Of a stretch of 64,000 bases of DNA, positions 52,044 through 61,348 are shown one piece after another. The notes under the pieces were generated by a model, which was not told the origin of the DNA, did no database searches, and saw only the letters and a list, made by a program, of their open reading frames with translations. The position numbers and the translations under genes are program-made. Within the stretch, counting starts at the first letter, position 1; every line of letters begins with the position of its first letter. Source of the DNA: Mucilaginibacter gotjawali (GTDB taxonomy: Bacteria > Bacteroidota > Bacteroidia > Sphingobacteriales > Sphingobacteriaceae); NCBI RefSeq assembly GCF_002355435.1, contig NZ_AP017313.1, positions 2,976,001 through 3,040,000 of the forward strand, given 5' to 3'.

Positions 52044-52885
52044 AACGTAGAAAATTTGAAGAATTGTTTTTCAGGGTATTGATGGTGTTGGCAACGGTAT
52101 TTGTTGCGGGCAGCTTTTTCCTGATAGTTGGCACCATATTTTATAAAGGTGCACCCTATATGAACCTCGATATGATCACCAAAACACCGGGTGGCGGATT
52201 TTATATCGGTAAAGAAGGTGGTATCTTAAATGCCATTGTCGGCTCCATGTATATCGCCGGCGGAGCCACTATATTGGGCTTATTGATTAGTATACCAGTT
52301 GCCATTTACATCAATATGTATATGAACGGCAAAACATTTTTAGCCAATACCCTGCGTATGGCGTTTGATGTATTGTTCGGCATTCCCTCTATTGTATATG
52401 GGGCTTTCGGCTTTTTAATTATGGTATATTTTGGGTTAAGGGCATCACTTTTGGGTGGCATCATTGCCGTTACGCTGCTGGTAATCCCAATTTTAGTCCG
52501 TACGCTTGACGAGGTGATCCGCACCGTACCCTTCGAACTGCGCGATGCTGCACTATCTCTCGGCGCTACCCGCTGGGAAATGGCTAAAGTAGTGTTAAGG
52601 CAGATCAGGCCGGGAATATTTACCGCCATATTGTTGTCATTCGGCAGGGCTATTGGCGACGTGGCATCCGTGCTGTTTACCGCCGGCTTTAGCGATAATA
52701 TCCCAACATCGCTGCATGAACCCGCTGCTACCCTGCCCCTGGCTATTTTTTTCCAGTTAAGCAGCCCGGTTGAAGAAGTACAGGGGCGCGGTTATGCCTC
52801 GGCCCTGGTGCTCACCATCGTCGTTTTAATAATCACCGTTTTATCGGAAGCATTGATCAAGAATTTTTTTAAACATAAAATCTAA
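52040..52885 (+). CDS. pstA: Phosphate ABC transporter permease PstA
   Basis: A 281-residue permease, partner of PstC. Typical motifs are GIPSIVYGAFGFLIMVYFG, the EAA loop EVIRTVPFELRDAALSLGATRWEMAKV and SFGRAIGDVASVLFTAGF. Both ends overlap neighbouring genes: start within pstC (4 bp) and stop with pstB (TAATG, 1 bp), so the three are translationally coupled. Confidence 0.95.
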   Translation: MKRRKFEELFFRVLMVLATVFVAGSFFLIVGTIFYKGAPYMNLDMITKTPGGGFYIGKEGGILNAIVGSMYIAGGATILGLLISIPVAIYINMYMNGKTFLANTLRMAFDVLFGIPSIVYGAFGFLIMVYFGLRASLLGGIIAVTLLVIPILVRTLDEVIRTVPFELRDAALSLGATRWEMAKVVLRQIRPGIFTAILLSFGRAIGDVASVLFTAGFSDNIPTSLHEPAATLPLAIFFQLSSPVEEVQGRGYASALVLTIVVLIITVLSEALIKNFFKHKI

Positions 52886-53646
52886 TGGACAACAAATCCC
52901 TTATAAGTGTTCAGCAATTAAATGTCCATATTGGCAACCAGCATATTTTAAAGGATATTAATATTGATATTCCTGATAAAAAAGTCACCTCCATTATCGG
53001 TCCTTCAGGCTGCGGAAAAACTACATTACTCAAAACATTCAACCGCTTACTTGATAATTCAGCCGATGTAAAGATCACCGGCAAAGTATTGGTGGATGGC
53101 GAAAATATTTACGACCCAGATGTGGAGGTAACCCACATCCGTCAAAAAATGGGGCTGCTTTCCCAGCGCCCTTATCCCCTGCCGATGTCAATTTATGATA
53201 ATGTGGCTTACGGGCCGCGCATTCACGGCATCCGCAAAAAGCACGACCTGGATGAATTGGTCGAAAAACAGCTGAAAGCAACGGGTTTATGGGAAGAAGT
53301 AAAAGACAGATTACATGCTTCGGCTACGCGTTTATCTATCGGCCAGCAACAACGGTTATGCCTGGCACGTGGTTTGGCAGTGGGCCCCGAAATTATTCTG
53401 GGTGATGAATCCACCTCGGCGCTCGACCCTGTATCTACCCATATTATTGAAGATCTGTTTGTGCAATTAAAAGAAAAATACACCATCGTGCTCGTAACAC
53501 ATATCCTTCGCCAGGCGGCAAGAATTTCTGACCATATTATCTTTGTGTATATGGGTAAGATCATTGAAGCAGGCCCGACCAACGAGATTTTACAAAACCC
53601 GAAAGAAGAATTGACCAAACAATATGTAAAAGGGTTTATCACCTAA
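52885..53646 (+). CDS. pstB: Phosphate ABC transporter ATPase PstB
   Basis: A 253-residue ABC ATPase. Walker A is GPSGCGKTT, the Q-loop is LLSQRPYPLPMSIYDNVAYGPR (PstB-specific YPLPMSIYDN), the signature is LSIGQQQRLCLARGLA and Walker B reads IILGDESTSALDP, with S where P is usual. The start overlaps the pstA stop by one base. It ends the operon at a terminator. No phoU follows, unlike in many bacteria. Confidence 0.95.
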   Translation: MDNKSLISVQQLNVHIGNQHILKDINIDIPDKKVTSIIGPSGCGKTTLLKTFNRLLDNSADVKITGKVLVDGENIYDPDVEVTHIRQKMGLLSQRPYPLPMSIYDNVAYGPRIHGIRKKHDLDELVEKQLKATGLWEEVKDRLHASATRLSIGQQQRLCLARGLAVGPEIILGDESTSALDPVSTHIIEDLFVQLKEKYTIVLVTHILRQAARISDHIIFVYMGKIIEAGPTNEILQNPKEELTKQYVKGFIT

Positions 53647-53688
53647 ATTGGAGTATTTATACCATTTTTTGGATAAAAAAATATATAA

Positions 53689-53724
53689 AAGGTGCAATTT
53701 AAATCAAAATTGCGCCTTTTTTAA
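53689..53724 (+). terminator. Terminator of the pst operon
   Basis: AAGGTGCAATTT (53689-53700) with AAATTGCGCCTT (53707-53718), one G-U pair, loop AAATCA, then TTTTTT. It lies 42 bp after the pstB stop. Confidence 0.85.
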
Positions 53725-53844
53725 TTAAAATAACCCGTTATCGATTGTTTTTTGTGGCTTTGTGGATGTATTTTTATCTTTTTAACCATATAATTAATAA
53801 CATTTTATATTTTTTCGCCGTATATTGCACCATTTACTAAATAA

Positions 53845-54924
53845 ATGGCGTACAATTACCAGCGTATAATTATTAAGATCGGCTCGAATGTTCTGACCCA
53901 AAAAGACGGACTGCCTGATTTAAAGCGCATCAGCCACCTGGTTGAACAGATGGCTGCCATAAAACGACGGGGAGTTGAAGTGGTGTTGGTTTCCTCTGGC
54001 GCTGTTGCTTCCGGGCGCAGTTTGATCTCTATTTCCGAAAAATACGACTCCGTTGCCACCAGGCAATTGTTTGCTTCAATCGGCCAGGTAAAATTGATCA
54101 ATACTTACGCGCACGAATTCGAAAAATTCAATATCCTTTGTTCGCAGGTGCTGGTAACCAAAGAAGATTTCAGGGATAGGTTGCATTACCTCAACATGAA
54201 AAACTGCCTTAAAATTTTATTACAGCACCATGTAATACCGGTAGTAAACGAAAATGATGTGGTCTCAGTCACTGAACTGATGTTTACCGATAACGACGAA
54301 CTGGCCGGTCTCATAGCTTCCATGTTGAATGCCCAGGCGCTTATTGTGTTAACCAATGTAGACGGGATATATGACGGCGACCCGAATAGCGAGAATACCA
54401 GGGTTATTGAAGAGGTAAGTGGTAATACGATCGATTTTTCCGCATTCGTGAGTTCCGGGAGTTCACAATTTGGCCGCGGGGGGATGATTACCAAATCAAC
54501 CATGGCACAAAAAGTGGCGCAACTGGGTATAGCGGTGCACATAGCGAATGGCACAAAAGAAAATATTTTGGTGGATGTTTTAGAAAACACGGCACCCCAC
54601 ACCTATTTTATCCCCAGCAAGTCTTCCTCCGGGAAAAAAAAGTGGATCGCTCATGCCGGTAACTATGCCAAAGGTATTGTACAGGTAAACGAAGGAGCAA
54701 AAGCTGCGCTAACATCGGCCAAGGCTTCAAGCCTGTTACCTGTGGGCGTTATTAATATTATATCGGATTTTAAAAAGGGCGAAATCATTAAGCTGGTTGA
54801 CGAAAACAACAAGTCTATCGGCTTAGGCATAGCGCAATATGGTTCGGATAAAGCGGCCGAAATGGCGGGGAAAAAAAATCAGAAACCCCTTGTACATTAT
54901 GATTACCTTTATTTAGAAAACTAA
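53845..54924 (+). CDS. proB: Glutamate 5-kinase
   Basis: First enzyme of proline synthesis: glutamate to gamma-glutamyl phosphate using ATP. The 359-residue protein starts RIIIKIGSNVLTQKDG and has VVLVSSGAVASGRSL. VVNENDVVS, with FTDNDELAGLIASMLNA, is the kinase active site. A C-terminal PUA domain (about 265-345) is present. A run of eight A at 54634-54641 is in frame here. Forms an operon with proA, 33 bp downstream. Feedback inhibition by proline is usual in the family. Confidence 0.95.
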   Translation: MAYNYQRIIIKIGSNVLTQKDGLPDLKRISHLVEQMAAIKRRGVEVVLVSSGAVASGRSLISISEKYDSVATRQLFASIGQVKLINTYAHEFEKFNILCSQVLVTKEDFRDRLHYLNMKNCLKILLQHHVIPVVNENDVVSVTELMFTDNDELAGLIASMLNAQALIVLTNVDGIYDGDPNSENTRVIEEVSGNTIDFSAFVSSGSSQFGRGGMITKSTMAQKVAQLGIAVHIANGTKENILVDVLENTAPHTYFIPSKSSSGKKKWIAHAGNYAKGIVQVNEGAKAALTSAKASSLLPVGVINIISDFKKGEIIKLVDENNKSIGLGIAQYGSDKAAEMAGKKNQKPLVHYDYLYLEN

Positions 54925-54957
54925 AGGATATCCCTTTACTAATATAACCTGATTACA

Positions 54958-56214
54958 ATGCCCACTAAGCAGAAAAGTTATACCGCGTATTTTGAAAATG
55001 CCCGGATTGCGTCACGGAAAACCATCGATCCTTCAAAAATTAATATTGTATTGAAGGAACTTGCTAAAGCAACTATTGCTCAAAGCGAATATTTATTAAA
55101 AGAAAATAAAAAGGATCTGGATCGCATGGATCCGACAGACCCCAAATTCGATCGTTTAAAGCTCACTGCCGAACGAATAAAAGATATTGCGACAGAAATT
55201 GTAAATGTGGCAAAACTAAGAAGCCCGCTGGGGCATATCCTTTCGCGTAAGCAGATGCATAATGGATTGGAAATAAAACGGATAAGCGTGCCGCTGGGTA
55301 TTGTTGGTGTAATATACGAGGCCCGTCCAAATGTAACTTTCGACGTATTTGCACTTTGTTTTAAAACAGGTAACACTTGCATATTAAAAGGTGGCAGCGA
55401 CGCCGAATTTTCAAATCAGGCGATCATTTCAATTATCCGCCGGGTTTTGGCAGATCATGACATTGATGAAAATATTGCGACGCTGTTGCCGCCTGAACGC
55501 GAAGCCACTGACGCCCTGCTGAGTGCTATTGGGTATGTAGACGTCTTAATTCCCCGCGGGAGCCAGCAATTGATAGATCATGTGCGAAATAATAGCAAAG
55601 TGCCGGTTATTGAAACAGGCGCCGGCATTGTGCACACTTATTTTGATGAATTTGGCGATCTTGAAAAAGGACGCGCTATTATTTTAAATGCAAAAACCCG
55701 CCGTGTGAGCGTTTGCAATGCGCTTGATTGCCTTATAGTTCATTATACCAGACTAAGGGATCTGCCAAAGTTGCTTACGCCGTTAGTGGAAAAGAAAGTG
55801 GTATTGTATGCCGATGAAACAGCATTTATGATCTTAAAGGGGCATTATCCGGATGCCCTGCTGGCCCATGCGAAACCGGAACATTTCGGAACAGAGTTTT
55901 TATCCTTAAAAATGGCAGTTAAGGTGGTTGAAAGCTTTGAGGACGCGCTTGATCATATTGCTGAGTACGGTTCAAAACATAGCGAGGCCATTATATCTGA
56001 GGATCCTGCGCGCTGCGAAGCATTTTTAAACCAGGTGGATGCCGCCGCCGTTTATGTGAATGCTTCAACAGCTTTTACAGACGGGGCTCAGTTTGGGTTG
56101 GGCGCCGAGATTGGTATCAGCACCCAAAAACTCCATGCCCGGGGCCCGATGGGGCTAAAAGAATTGACCAGCTATAAATGGATAGTGAGAGGTAGCGGAC
56201 AAACCCGCGCTTAA
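54958..56214 (+). CDS. proA: Gamma-glutamyl phosphate reductase
   Basis: Second enzyme of proline synthesis, NADPH-dependent reduction of gamma-glutamyl phosphate to glutamate semialdehyde. The 418-residue protein has the ALDH-like fold with [21 protein letters not shown] and the catalytic cysteine in [13 protein letters not shown]. DQxD-type NADP motifs near [13 protein letters not shown] and the C-terminal [21 protein letters not shown], split here at FGLGAEIG, are typical. A terminator follows. It runs with proB as a two-gene operon; the third proline gene, proC, is not here. Confidence 0.95.
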   Translation: MPTKQKSYTAYFENARIASRKTIDPSKINIVLKELAKATIAQSEYLLKENKKDLDRMDPTDPKFDRLKLTAERIKDIATEIVNVAKLRSPLGHILSRKQMHNGLEIKRISVPLGIVGVIYEARPNVTFDVFALCFKTGNTCILKGGSDAEFSNQAIISIIRRVLADHDIDENIATLLPPEREATDALLSAIGYVDVLIPRGSQQLIDHVRNNSKVPVIETGAGIVHTYFDEFGDLEKGRAIILNAKTRRVSVCNALDCLIVHYTRLRDLPKLLTPLVEKKVVLYADETAFMILKGHYPDALLAHAKPEHFGTEFLSLKMAVKVVESFEDALDHIAEYGSKHSEAIISEDPARCEAFLNQVDAAAVYVNASTAFTDGAQFGLGAEIGISTQKLHARGPMGLKELTSYKWIVRGSGQTRA

Positions 56215-56233
56215 ATCTTTTCTGCACAAAAAA

Positions 56234-56260
56234 GGTGTACATCCCGTGATGTACACCCTT
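56234..56260 (+). terminator. Terminator after proA
   Basis: Perfect 10-bp stem GGTGTACATC/GATGTACACC with a CCGT loop, 20 bp after the stop codon, followed by a short pyrimidine run (CTTTC). Weak U tract, but the stem is clear. Confidence 0.65.
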
Positions 56261-56281
56261 TCACAACTTCAAATTTGTTTC

Positions 56282-56374
56282 TTACTTTATAAGGTAATCT
56301 GCTACGGCAACGAAACAAATAATAGCCAAAATTACAGCCTGTAATTTTTGTTCTAAAGTTAAACGGGTAATCAT
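56282..56374 (-). CDS. Putative 30-residue membrane peptide
   Basis: Minus-strand ATG 56374 to TAA at 56282. The peptide begins MITRLTLEQKLQAVILA and continues as IICFVAVADYLIK: a short amphipathic N terminus and a single hydrophobic helix of about 17 residues. This is the pattern of a real small membrane protein. An AT-rich leader precedes the ATG. It lies convergent to proA beyond a terminator, where there is otherwise no gene. No homologue is recognised, and 30 codons can arise by chance, so confidence is moderate. Confidence 0.5.
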   Translation of the reverse strand: MITRLTLEQKLQAVILAIICFVAVADYLIK

Positions 56375-56930
56375 TATTTATTATTAATTAGAGTTTTTAA
56401 ATGTATATTGTAATTTTTGGGTTACAAAGTTTTTTGTAATTTTTACGAAATTTTTAATGAAAAGATTTGAATATTTTATAATAGTCAACCCTACATTTAT
56501 TATTTTATCAAATTATCAGTAAAGATCGTTTTTTTATAATTTTCATTTGGCTGAAAGTGGTTAAAAATAGAGGTTTAAACCATTTGAAAGCTGATTTTCT
56601 TCTCGCAGGGAGCTAAATGCTGGTTTTCTGTTTTTGCGTCATTCTCTGCCATTTTTCGAAAAATTTCAACAATAACGCTGCTGATACAAATAAATTATCC
56701 TGAACGTATATTAAATTAAAGTCGATGGATCTTTTTTACAATAGCATTAAATTTTATAATTTAAACAGTTGTTTGAATTGGGAACGGAAAACCAAATACT
56801 TGCCTTTTAGTTAAATTCAAAAGCGTGTTAGTGTGAAATTTACATTATCTTAACCCAAAGTACCTGGTTATCTTTCAAAACAATTTACCTTGCCCTGACT
56901 CAGGAAGCTCGCCATAAAAATCAAAAACGG
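56375..56930. other. 556-bp AT-rich region without a convincing gene
   Basis: No ORF of note, no tRNA and no obvious RNA structure. It contains several A/T runs and the leader of the small peptide on the minus strand. The final bases hold the mnmA promoter. A structured non-coding RNA cannot be ruled out from reading alone. Confidence 0.5.
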
Positions 56931-56938
56931 TATCTTTG
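56931..56938 (+). promoter_or_regulatory. -7 box of mnmA
   Basis: TATCTTTG matches TAnnTTTG and lies only 8 bp before the mnmA ATG, so the transcript is nearly leaderless. No -33 TTG is seen at the usual spacing. Confidence 0.5.
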
Positions 56939-56945
56939 CGGCAAA

Positions 56946-58034
56946 ATGAGTAAGCACGGGAGGATATTAGTAGCGATGAGCGGCGGGGTTGACAGCTCCG
57001 TGGCAGCTGTTATGCTGCATGAGCAGGGTTATGAAGTGATAGGGCTTACCATGAAAACCTGGGATTATGCCTCATCCGGCGGAAGCTCAAAAGAAACCGG
57101 CTGCTGCAGCCTTGATAGTATTAACGATGCCCGCGCATTAGCTGTAGGCTATGGCTTTCCGCACTATATATTAGATATTCGCAGTGAGTTTGGCGATTTT
57201 GTGATCGATAATTTTGTAGACGAATATTTGGCCGGGCGCACCCCCAATCCCTGCGTTTTATGCAATACCCATATTAAATGGGAAGCATTGTTAAAACGTG
57301 CCGACAAACTGGATTGTGAATTTATTGCAACTGGCCATTACGCCAACATCCGTTTACAGGATAACGGCCGCTATGTGATCTCGAAAGGTAAAGACGAAAA
57401 TAAAGACCAGTCCTATGTATTGTGGGGGGTATCGCAAAAAAACCTTTCACGTACCAAATTTCCATTGGGCAGTTTTTCAAAACCCGAGATCAGGCAGATG
57501 GCTATGGATATGGGCCAGGTAGAGCTGGCCGGCAAAAGTGAAAGTTATGAGATCTGCTTTGTGCCTGATAACGACTATCGGGCCTTTTTAAGACATAAAG
57601 TAGAAGACCTTGAGGAACGTGTTGCCGGTGGTAACTTTGTTTTAACTGACGGCACCGTAGTAGGCAAACACCAGGGCTACCCTTTTTATACCATTGGCCA
57701 GCGCAAAGGTTTGGGTATTGCGCTTGGTCACCCTATGTTTGTTACCAGCATCAACCCACAAACCAATACCGTTGTTTTGGGAACCGTTGACGAACTGGAA
57801 CGCAAAGAAGCCTGGGTTAAAAATTTAAACCTCGTTAAATACGAAAGCATCCGCGAGCCAATTGAAGCCATTACTAAAATAAGGTACAAAGATGCCGGTA
57901 CCCAAAGCACCATTGTGCAAATGGGCGAACATATGAAAGTTGATTTTCACCATTCGGTATCAGGCATTGCGCCGGGCCAGTCGGCTGTGTTTTATGAGGG
58001 GAATGATTTGCTGGGTGGCGGTTTTTTAATATAA
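56946..58034 (+). CDS. mnmA: tRNA 2-thiouridine synthase
   Basis: Sulfurtransferase that makes 2-thiouridine at position 34 of tRNAs for Lys, Glu and Gln. The 362-residue protein starts RILVAMSGGVDSSVAAVML (PP-loop SGGVDSS). The catalytic cysteines are in TPNPCVLCNTHIKW and in SYEICFVPDNDYRAFL. GATGHYANI- and DQSYVLWGVSQ-type segments are present. Length and order are normal. Single gene; near-leaderless start. Confidence 0.96.
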   Translation: MSKHGRILVAMSGGVDSSVAAVMLHEQGYEVIGLTMKTWDYASSGGSSKETGCCSLDSINDARALAVGYGFPHYILDIRSEFGDFVIDNFVDEYLAGRTPNPCVLCNTHIKWEALLKRADKLDCEFIATGHYANIRLQDNGRYVISKGKDENKDQSYVLWGVSQKNLSRTKFPLGSFSKPEIRQMAMDMGQVELAGKSESYEICFVPDNDYRAFLRHKVEDLEERVAGGNFVLTDGTVVGKHQGYPFYTIGQRKGLGIALGHPMFVTSINPQTNTVVLGTVDELERKEAWVKNLNLVKYESIREPIEAITKIRYKDAGTQSTIVQMGEHMKVDFHHSVSGIAPGQSAVFYEGNDLLGGGFLI

Positions 58035-58038
58035 CAGG

Positions 58039-58235
58039 TTGTTGAAAGGTTGGAATGTTGCAAAGTTGAAATGTTATTTTTCGCGGGGTTTTGAAATAAA
58101 AATACAACCTATTTAATGGTCGATCACAACGCTGTAATTTGGGCATCGAAAGTCTCCAAATCCCGGCATTGAAACTTTTGTTCATTAAACATTTTCTCTC
58201 AACATTTCAACCTTAAAACCTTCCAACTTTACAAC
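58039..58235. repeat. gttgaaaggttggaatgtt inverted repeat
   Basis: Imperfect 35-bp arms at 58039-58074 and 58201-58235 (gttgaaaggttgg... with ...ccaactttacaac) fill the space between mnmA and topA. Related units occur near 20490 and 22820. Confidence 0.7.
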
Positions 58236-58323
58236 AAAATGCCCCTTCCAACGCAACCTCATTTCAATTTTCTTCTTGTGTTTCGCTTTCTTTATGTTTT
58301 ATTTGCAAAAAAAAATCGCTTAA

Positions 58324-60663
58324 ATGGCAAAAAATCTTCTTATAGTTGAATCTCCGGCGAAAGCTAAAACCATAGAGGGATACCTTGGCAAAGACTTTAC
58401 GGTTAAGTCGAGTTATGGTCATATCCGCGACCTGGTGAAGTCTGACGACGCCATTGATATTGCCAATGATTTCAAACAAAAATACGAGGTGCCGGCTGAT
58501 AAAAAACAGATAGTCAGTGAATTAAAGAAACTATCCAAAGAAGCTGATATGGTTTGGCTGGCATCGGACGAGGACCGTGAGGGAGAGGCCATATCATGGC
58601 ACCTTTTTGATACTTTAGGGCTTAAAGACGCAACCACCAAGCGGATTGTTTTCCACGAGATCACCAAGCCTGCTATTTTACGCGCCATTGAAAATCCACG
58701 CAAAATTGACTATAACCTGGTAAATGCACAGCAGGCCCGCCGTGTTTTAGACAGGCTGGTAGGCTTTGAGCTTTCGCCCGTTTTATGGAAAAAAGTTAAG
58801 CCCTCTCTTTCAGCGGGTCGCGTACAGTCAGTAGCGGTCAGACTAATCGTAGACAGGGAACGCGAAATCAATAAATTTAAGTCCGAAGCGGCATTTAAAA
58901 TTGTTGCGCTGTTTGATAAAGGAAAAAGCGCTTTTAAAGCTGAATTACCCGAACGTTTTGCAAAACAGGATGATGCTGAAAAATTCCTGCAGGATTGTAC
59001 CGGCGCCGGCTTCGAGATAAAATCATTGGATACAAGGCCCGCCAAGCGTTCACCAGCGGCGCCGTTTACTACCTCTACCCTGCAACAGGAAGCCAGCCGG
59101 AAATTAGGTTTTTCAGTTTCGCGTACTATGCAGGTGGCGCAAAAGCTGTATGAATCCGGGCATATTACCTATATGCGTACAGATTCGGTTAATTTATCCG
59201 ACCATGCCTTAAATGCTGCTGAACAGGAAATTGTATCGGCATACGGCAGTAAATATCATCAGCTTAGAAAATATAAGACCAAAAACGCAAGCGCACAGGA
59301 AGCGCACGAAGCCATACGCCCCACCTATTTTAACCAGCATACCATCAGCAGCGATTCAAGCGAAATGCGCTTGTACGACCTGATCTGGAAAAGGGCGATC
59401 GCTTCGCAAATGAGCGAAGCGCAATTTGAAAAAACCACGGCTAAAATCAGTATCACCACCCGCAAAGAAGAATTGGTAGCCAATGGTGAGGTAATGAAGT
59501 TTGACGGCTTCCTGAAGGTTTACCTCGAATCGAGTGATGAAGAGGAAGATAACCTGCAGGATGGTGAAAATACGATATTGCCGCCTTTAAGCAAAGGCCA
59601 GCAGCTGGAATTGCAGGAAATGACCGCGACGGAGCGTTTTTCACGTCCGCCGGCAAGATATACCGAAGCCAGCTTGGTTAAAAAACTGGAAGAACTGGGT
59701 ATCGGCCGGCCATCTACCTATGCCCCTACTATCTCTACCATACAAAACCGTGGTTATGTGGTAAAAGAGGAACGTGAAGGCAGACCGCGTACATTCCGTG
59801 TGTTAACGCTGAAAGCTGAAAAGATTGTAAAAGACGAAAAAACCGAAAATACCGGCGCCGAAAAAGGAAAGCTCTTCCCTACTGATATTGGTTCGGTTGT
59901 AAATGACTTCCTGGTACAATATTTTAAAGATATTGTTGATTTTCACTTTACTGCAACGGTTGAAAAGCAGTTTGACGAGATTGCCCAGGGTTTAACGGAA
60001 TGGACGGATATGATCCGCGGTTTTTACTCCCCTTTCCATAAGGAAGTTGAAAGCACGCTGGAAACGGCCGATAAAGCCACCGGCGAACGCGACCTCGGGG
60101 CACACCCGGTAAGTGGTAAAAAAGTTTCTGTACGTATTGGCCGCTATGGCCCCTTTGTGCAGGTGGGTGAAACAAACACTGATGGCGAAAATGGTGAAAA
60201 ACCACTTTACGCAAGTTTACGCAATGGGCAGAGCATTGAAACCATATCCATGGAAGATGCGCTTGAGTTGTTTAAACTCCCTAAAAAGGTAGGCGTTTTT
60301 GAAGATAAGGACATGACCGTCGCTATCGGCAAGTTTGGCCCTTATATAAGGCATAACAGCGCTTTCTTTTCACTACCAAAGGGACTTGACCCGCATGACG
60401 TGACCGAAGAAATGGCGATTGAACTGATTATTGAAAAACGCAAAAAAGACGCTGAAAAACTGATCAAATCTTTTGATGAAGACCCAACGGTTAAAGTTTT
60501 AAATGGCCGCTTCGGCCCTTATATTGAATTTGGCAAACTGAACGTTAAGATCCCCAAAGGAAAAGAACCGCAATCCCTCACTTTTGAGGAATGTAAGGAA
60601 CTGGCAGCAATTGCCGAGAAAGAACCCAAAAAAGCAGGAAAGAAGTTTGCGAAGAAAAAATAA
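58324..60663 (+). CDS. topA: DNA topoisomerase I
   Basis: Type IA topoisomerase that relaxes negative supercoils, 779 residues. Toprim starts LLIVESPAKAKTIEGYLG, with DEDREGEA for metals. The catalytic tyrosine is in ITYMRTDSVNLS. Core domains follow. Instead of zinc ribbons the C terminus has three TopoI repeat units (GRYGPFVQVGE, GKFGPYIRH, GRFGPYIEFGK) and a Lys-rich tail KKAGKKFAKKK. The ATG is preceded by an A-rich leader. Single gene between two repeat regions. Confidence 0.96.
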   Translation: MAKNLLIVESPAKAKTIEGYLGKDFTVKSSYGHIRDLVKSDDAIDIANDFKQKYEVPADKKQIVSELKKLSKEADMVWLASDEDREGEAISWHLFDTLGLKDATTKRIVFHEITKPAILRAIENPRKIDYNLVNAQQARRVLDRLVGFELSPVLWKKVKPSLSAGRVQSVAVRLIVDREREINKFKSEAAFKIVALFDKGKSAFKAELPERFAKQDDAEKFLQDCTGAGFEIKSLDTRPAKRSPAAPFTTSTLQQEASRKLGFSVSRTMQVAQKLYESGHITYMRTDSVNLSDHALNAAEQEIVSAYGSKYHQLRKYKTKNASAQEAHEAIRPTYFNQHTISSDSSEMRLYDLIWKRAIASQMSEAQFEKTTAKISITTRKEELVANGEVMKFDGFLKVYLESSDEEEDNLQDGENTILPPLSKGQQLELQEMTATERFSRPPARYTEASLVKKLEELGIGRPSTYAPTISTIQNRGYVVKEEREGRPRTFRVLTLKAEKIVKDEKTENTGAEKGKLFPTDIGSVVNDFLVQYFKDIVDFHFTATVEKQFDEIAQGLTEWTDMIRGFYSPFHKEVESTLETADKATGERDLGAHPVSGKKVSVRIGRYGPFVQVGETNTDGENGEKPLYASLRNGQSIETISMEDALELFKLPKKVGVFEDKDMTVAIGKFGPYIRHNSAFFSLPKGLDPHDVTEEMAIELIIEKRKKDAEKLIKSFDEDPTVKVLNGRFGPYIEFGKLNVKIPKGKEPQSLTFEECKELAAIAEKEPKKAGKKFAKKK

Positions 60664-60760
60664 GTTAGTTGAATGAGTTGATTAAGTTGAATGAGTTGAC
60701 TAAGTTAAGGCGAATTCCCACTCAATCAACTTAATCTAACTCAATCCAACTTAATCAACC
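60664..60760. repeat. gttgattaagttg inverted repeat
   Basis: Repeated gttgattaagttgaatga units on the left (GTTGATTAAGTTG at 60678-60690) and the complement CAACTTAATCAAC at 60747-60759, directly before the next ATG. Same family as 33060-33105. Confidence 0.7.
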
Positions 60761-60763
60761 AAT

Positions 60764-61168
60764 ATGATCAAAGATCTCCCCGAAAATAAGGTAAAGGACA
60801 TTGCCATTGCCGTTGCTTTGGAAAAGGAAAGCGCGGAGAGTAAAATATGGTATGTCTACCTCATTAACCTCAAAAATGAACCGATTGAGAATGTGCTCAT
60901 CACATCGCGCGGCTATGGGGAAAAGGATGGCAAGCCAGTAAAAACATCAACCTTAAGGCATATGTTCCCGGTAGTGGGCCAGCGTGCCTTTAAAGTAATA
61001 GAACCTATTGATGAGCAAACCTTCGGTCTAAATAATGAATACTGGCTCAGCTATTATATAGGTAAAAATATTTATGATAAAAAATTCATATTCCTCCCGG
61101 AAAGCATCGTCGATGTTAATTTTATACGATTGCCGGTAGTGAATAAAGTTGGTGTGATGATTTTGTGA
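60764..61168 (+). CDS. Hypothetical 134-residue protein
   Basis: Soluble unknown protein. It alternates strand-like stretches (DIAIAVALEKESAESKIWYVYLINL) with KNEPIENVLITSRGYGEKDGK and HMFPVVGQRAFKVIEPI, and ends in FLPESIVDVNFIRLPVVNKVG. The look is of a small beta-sandwich, perhaps an Ig- or C2-like fold. I cannot assign a family. It follows topA after a palindromic repeat and precedes the alpha-2-macroglobulin-like gene by 180 bp. Confidence 0.72.
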   Translation: MIKDLPENKVKDIAIAVALEKESAESKIWYVYLINLKNEPIENVLITSRGYGEKDGKPVKTSTLRHMFPVVGQRAFKVIEPIDEQTFGLNNEYWLSYYIGKNIYDKKFIFLPESIVDVNFIRLPVVNKVGVMIL

Positions 61169-61348
61169 TTATGTCCAATAAAATACGTTTCCGGGGCGTT
61201 TATTTGTAAAGTACAAGTTCAAAATTTACAGTCTTCATTCGGCATGAGTGCCTGTTTTGCCAATAATCATCGGCTAAAAATAATTTTTTCAAAATATTAT
61301 TTTATGTCAAAAATTATTTAACTTTCGGTTCTTAATCCAGTCATTTCC

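Noticed and set aside
53223..53642. 139-residue minus-strand ORF in pstB
   Set aside because: It lies wholly antisense to a clear ABC ATPase gene.
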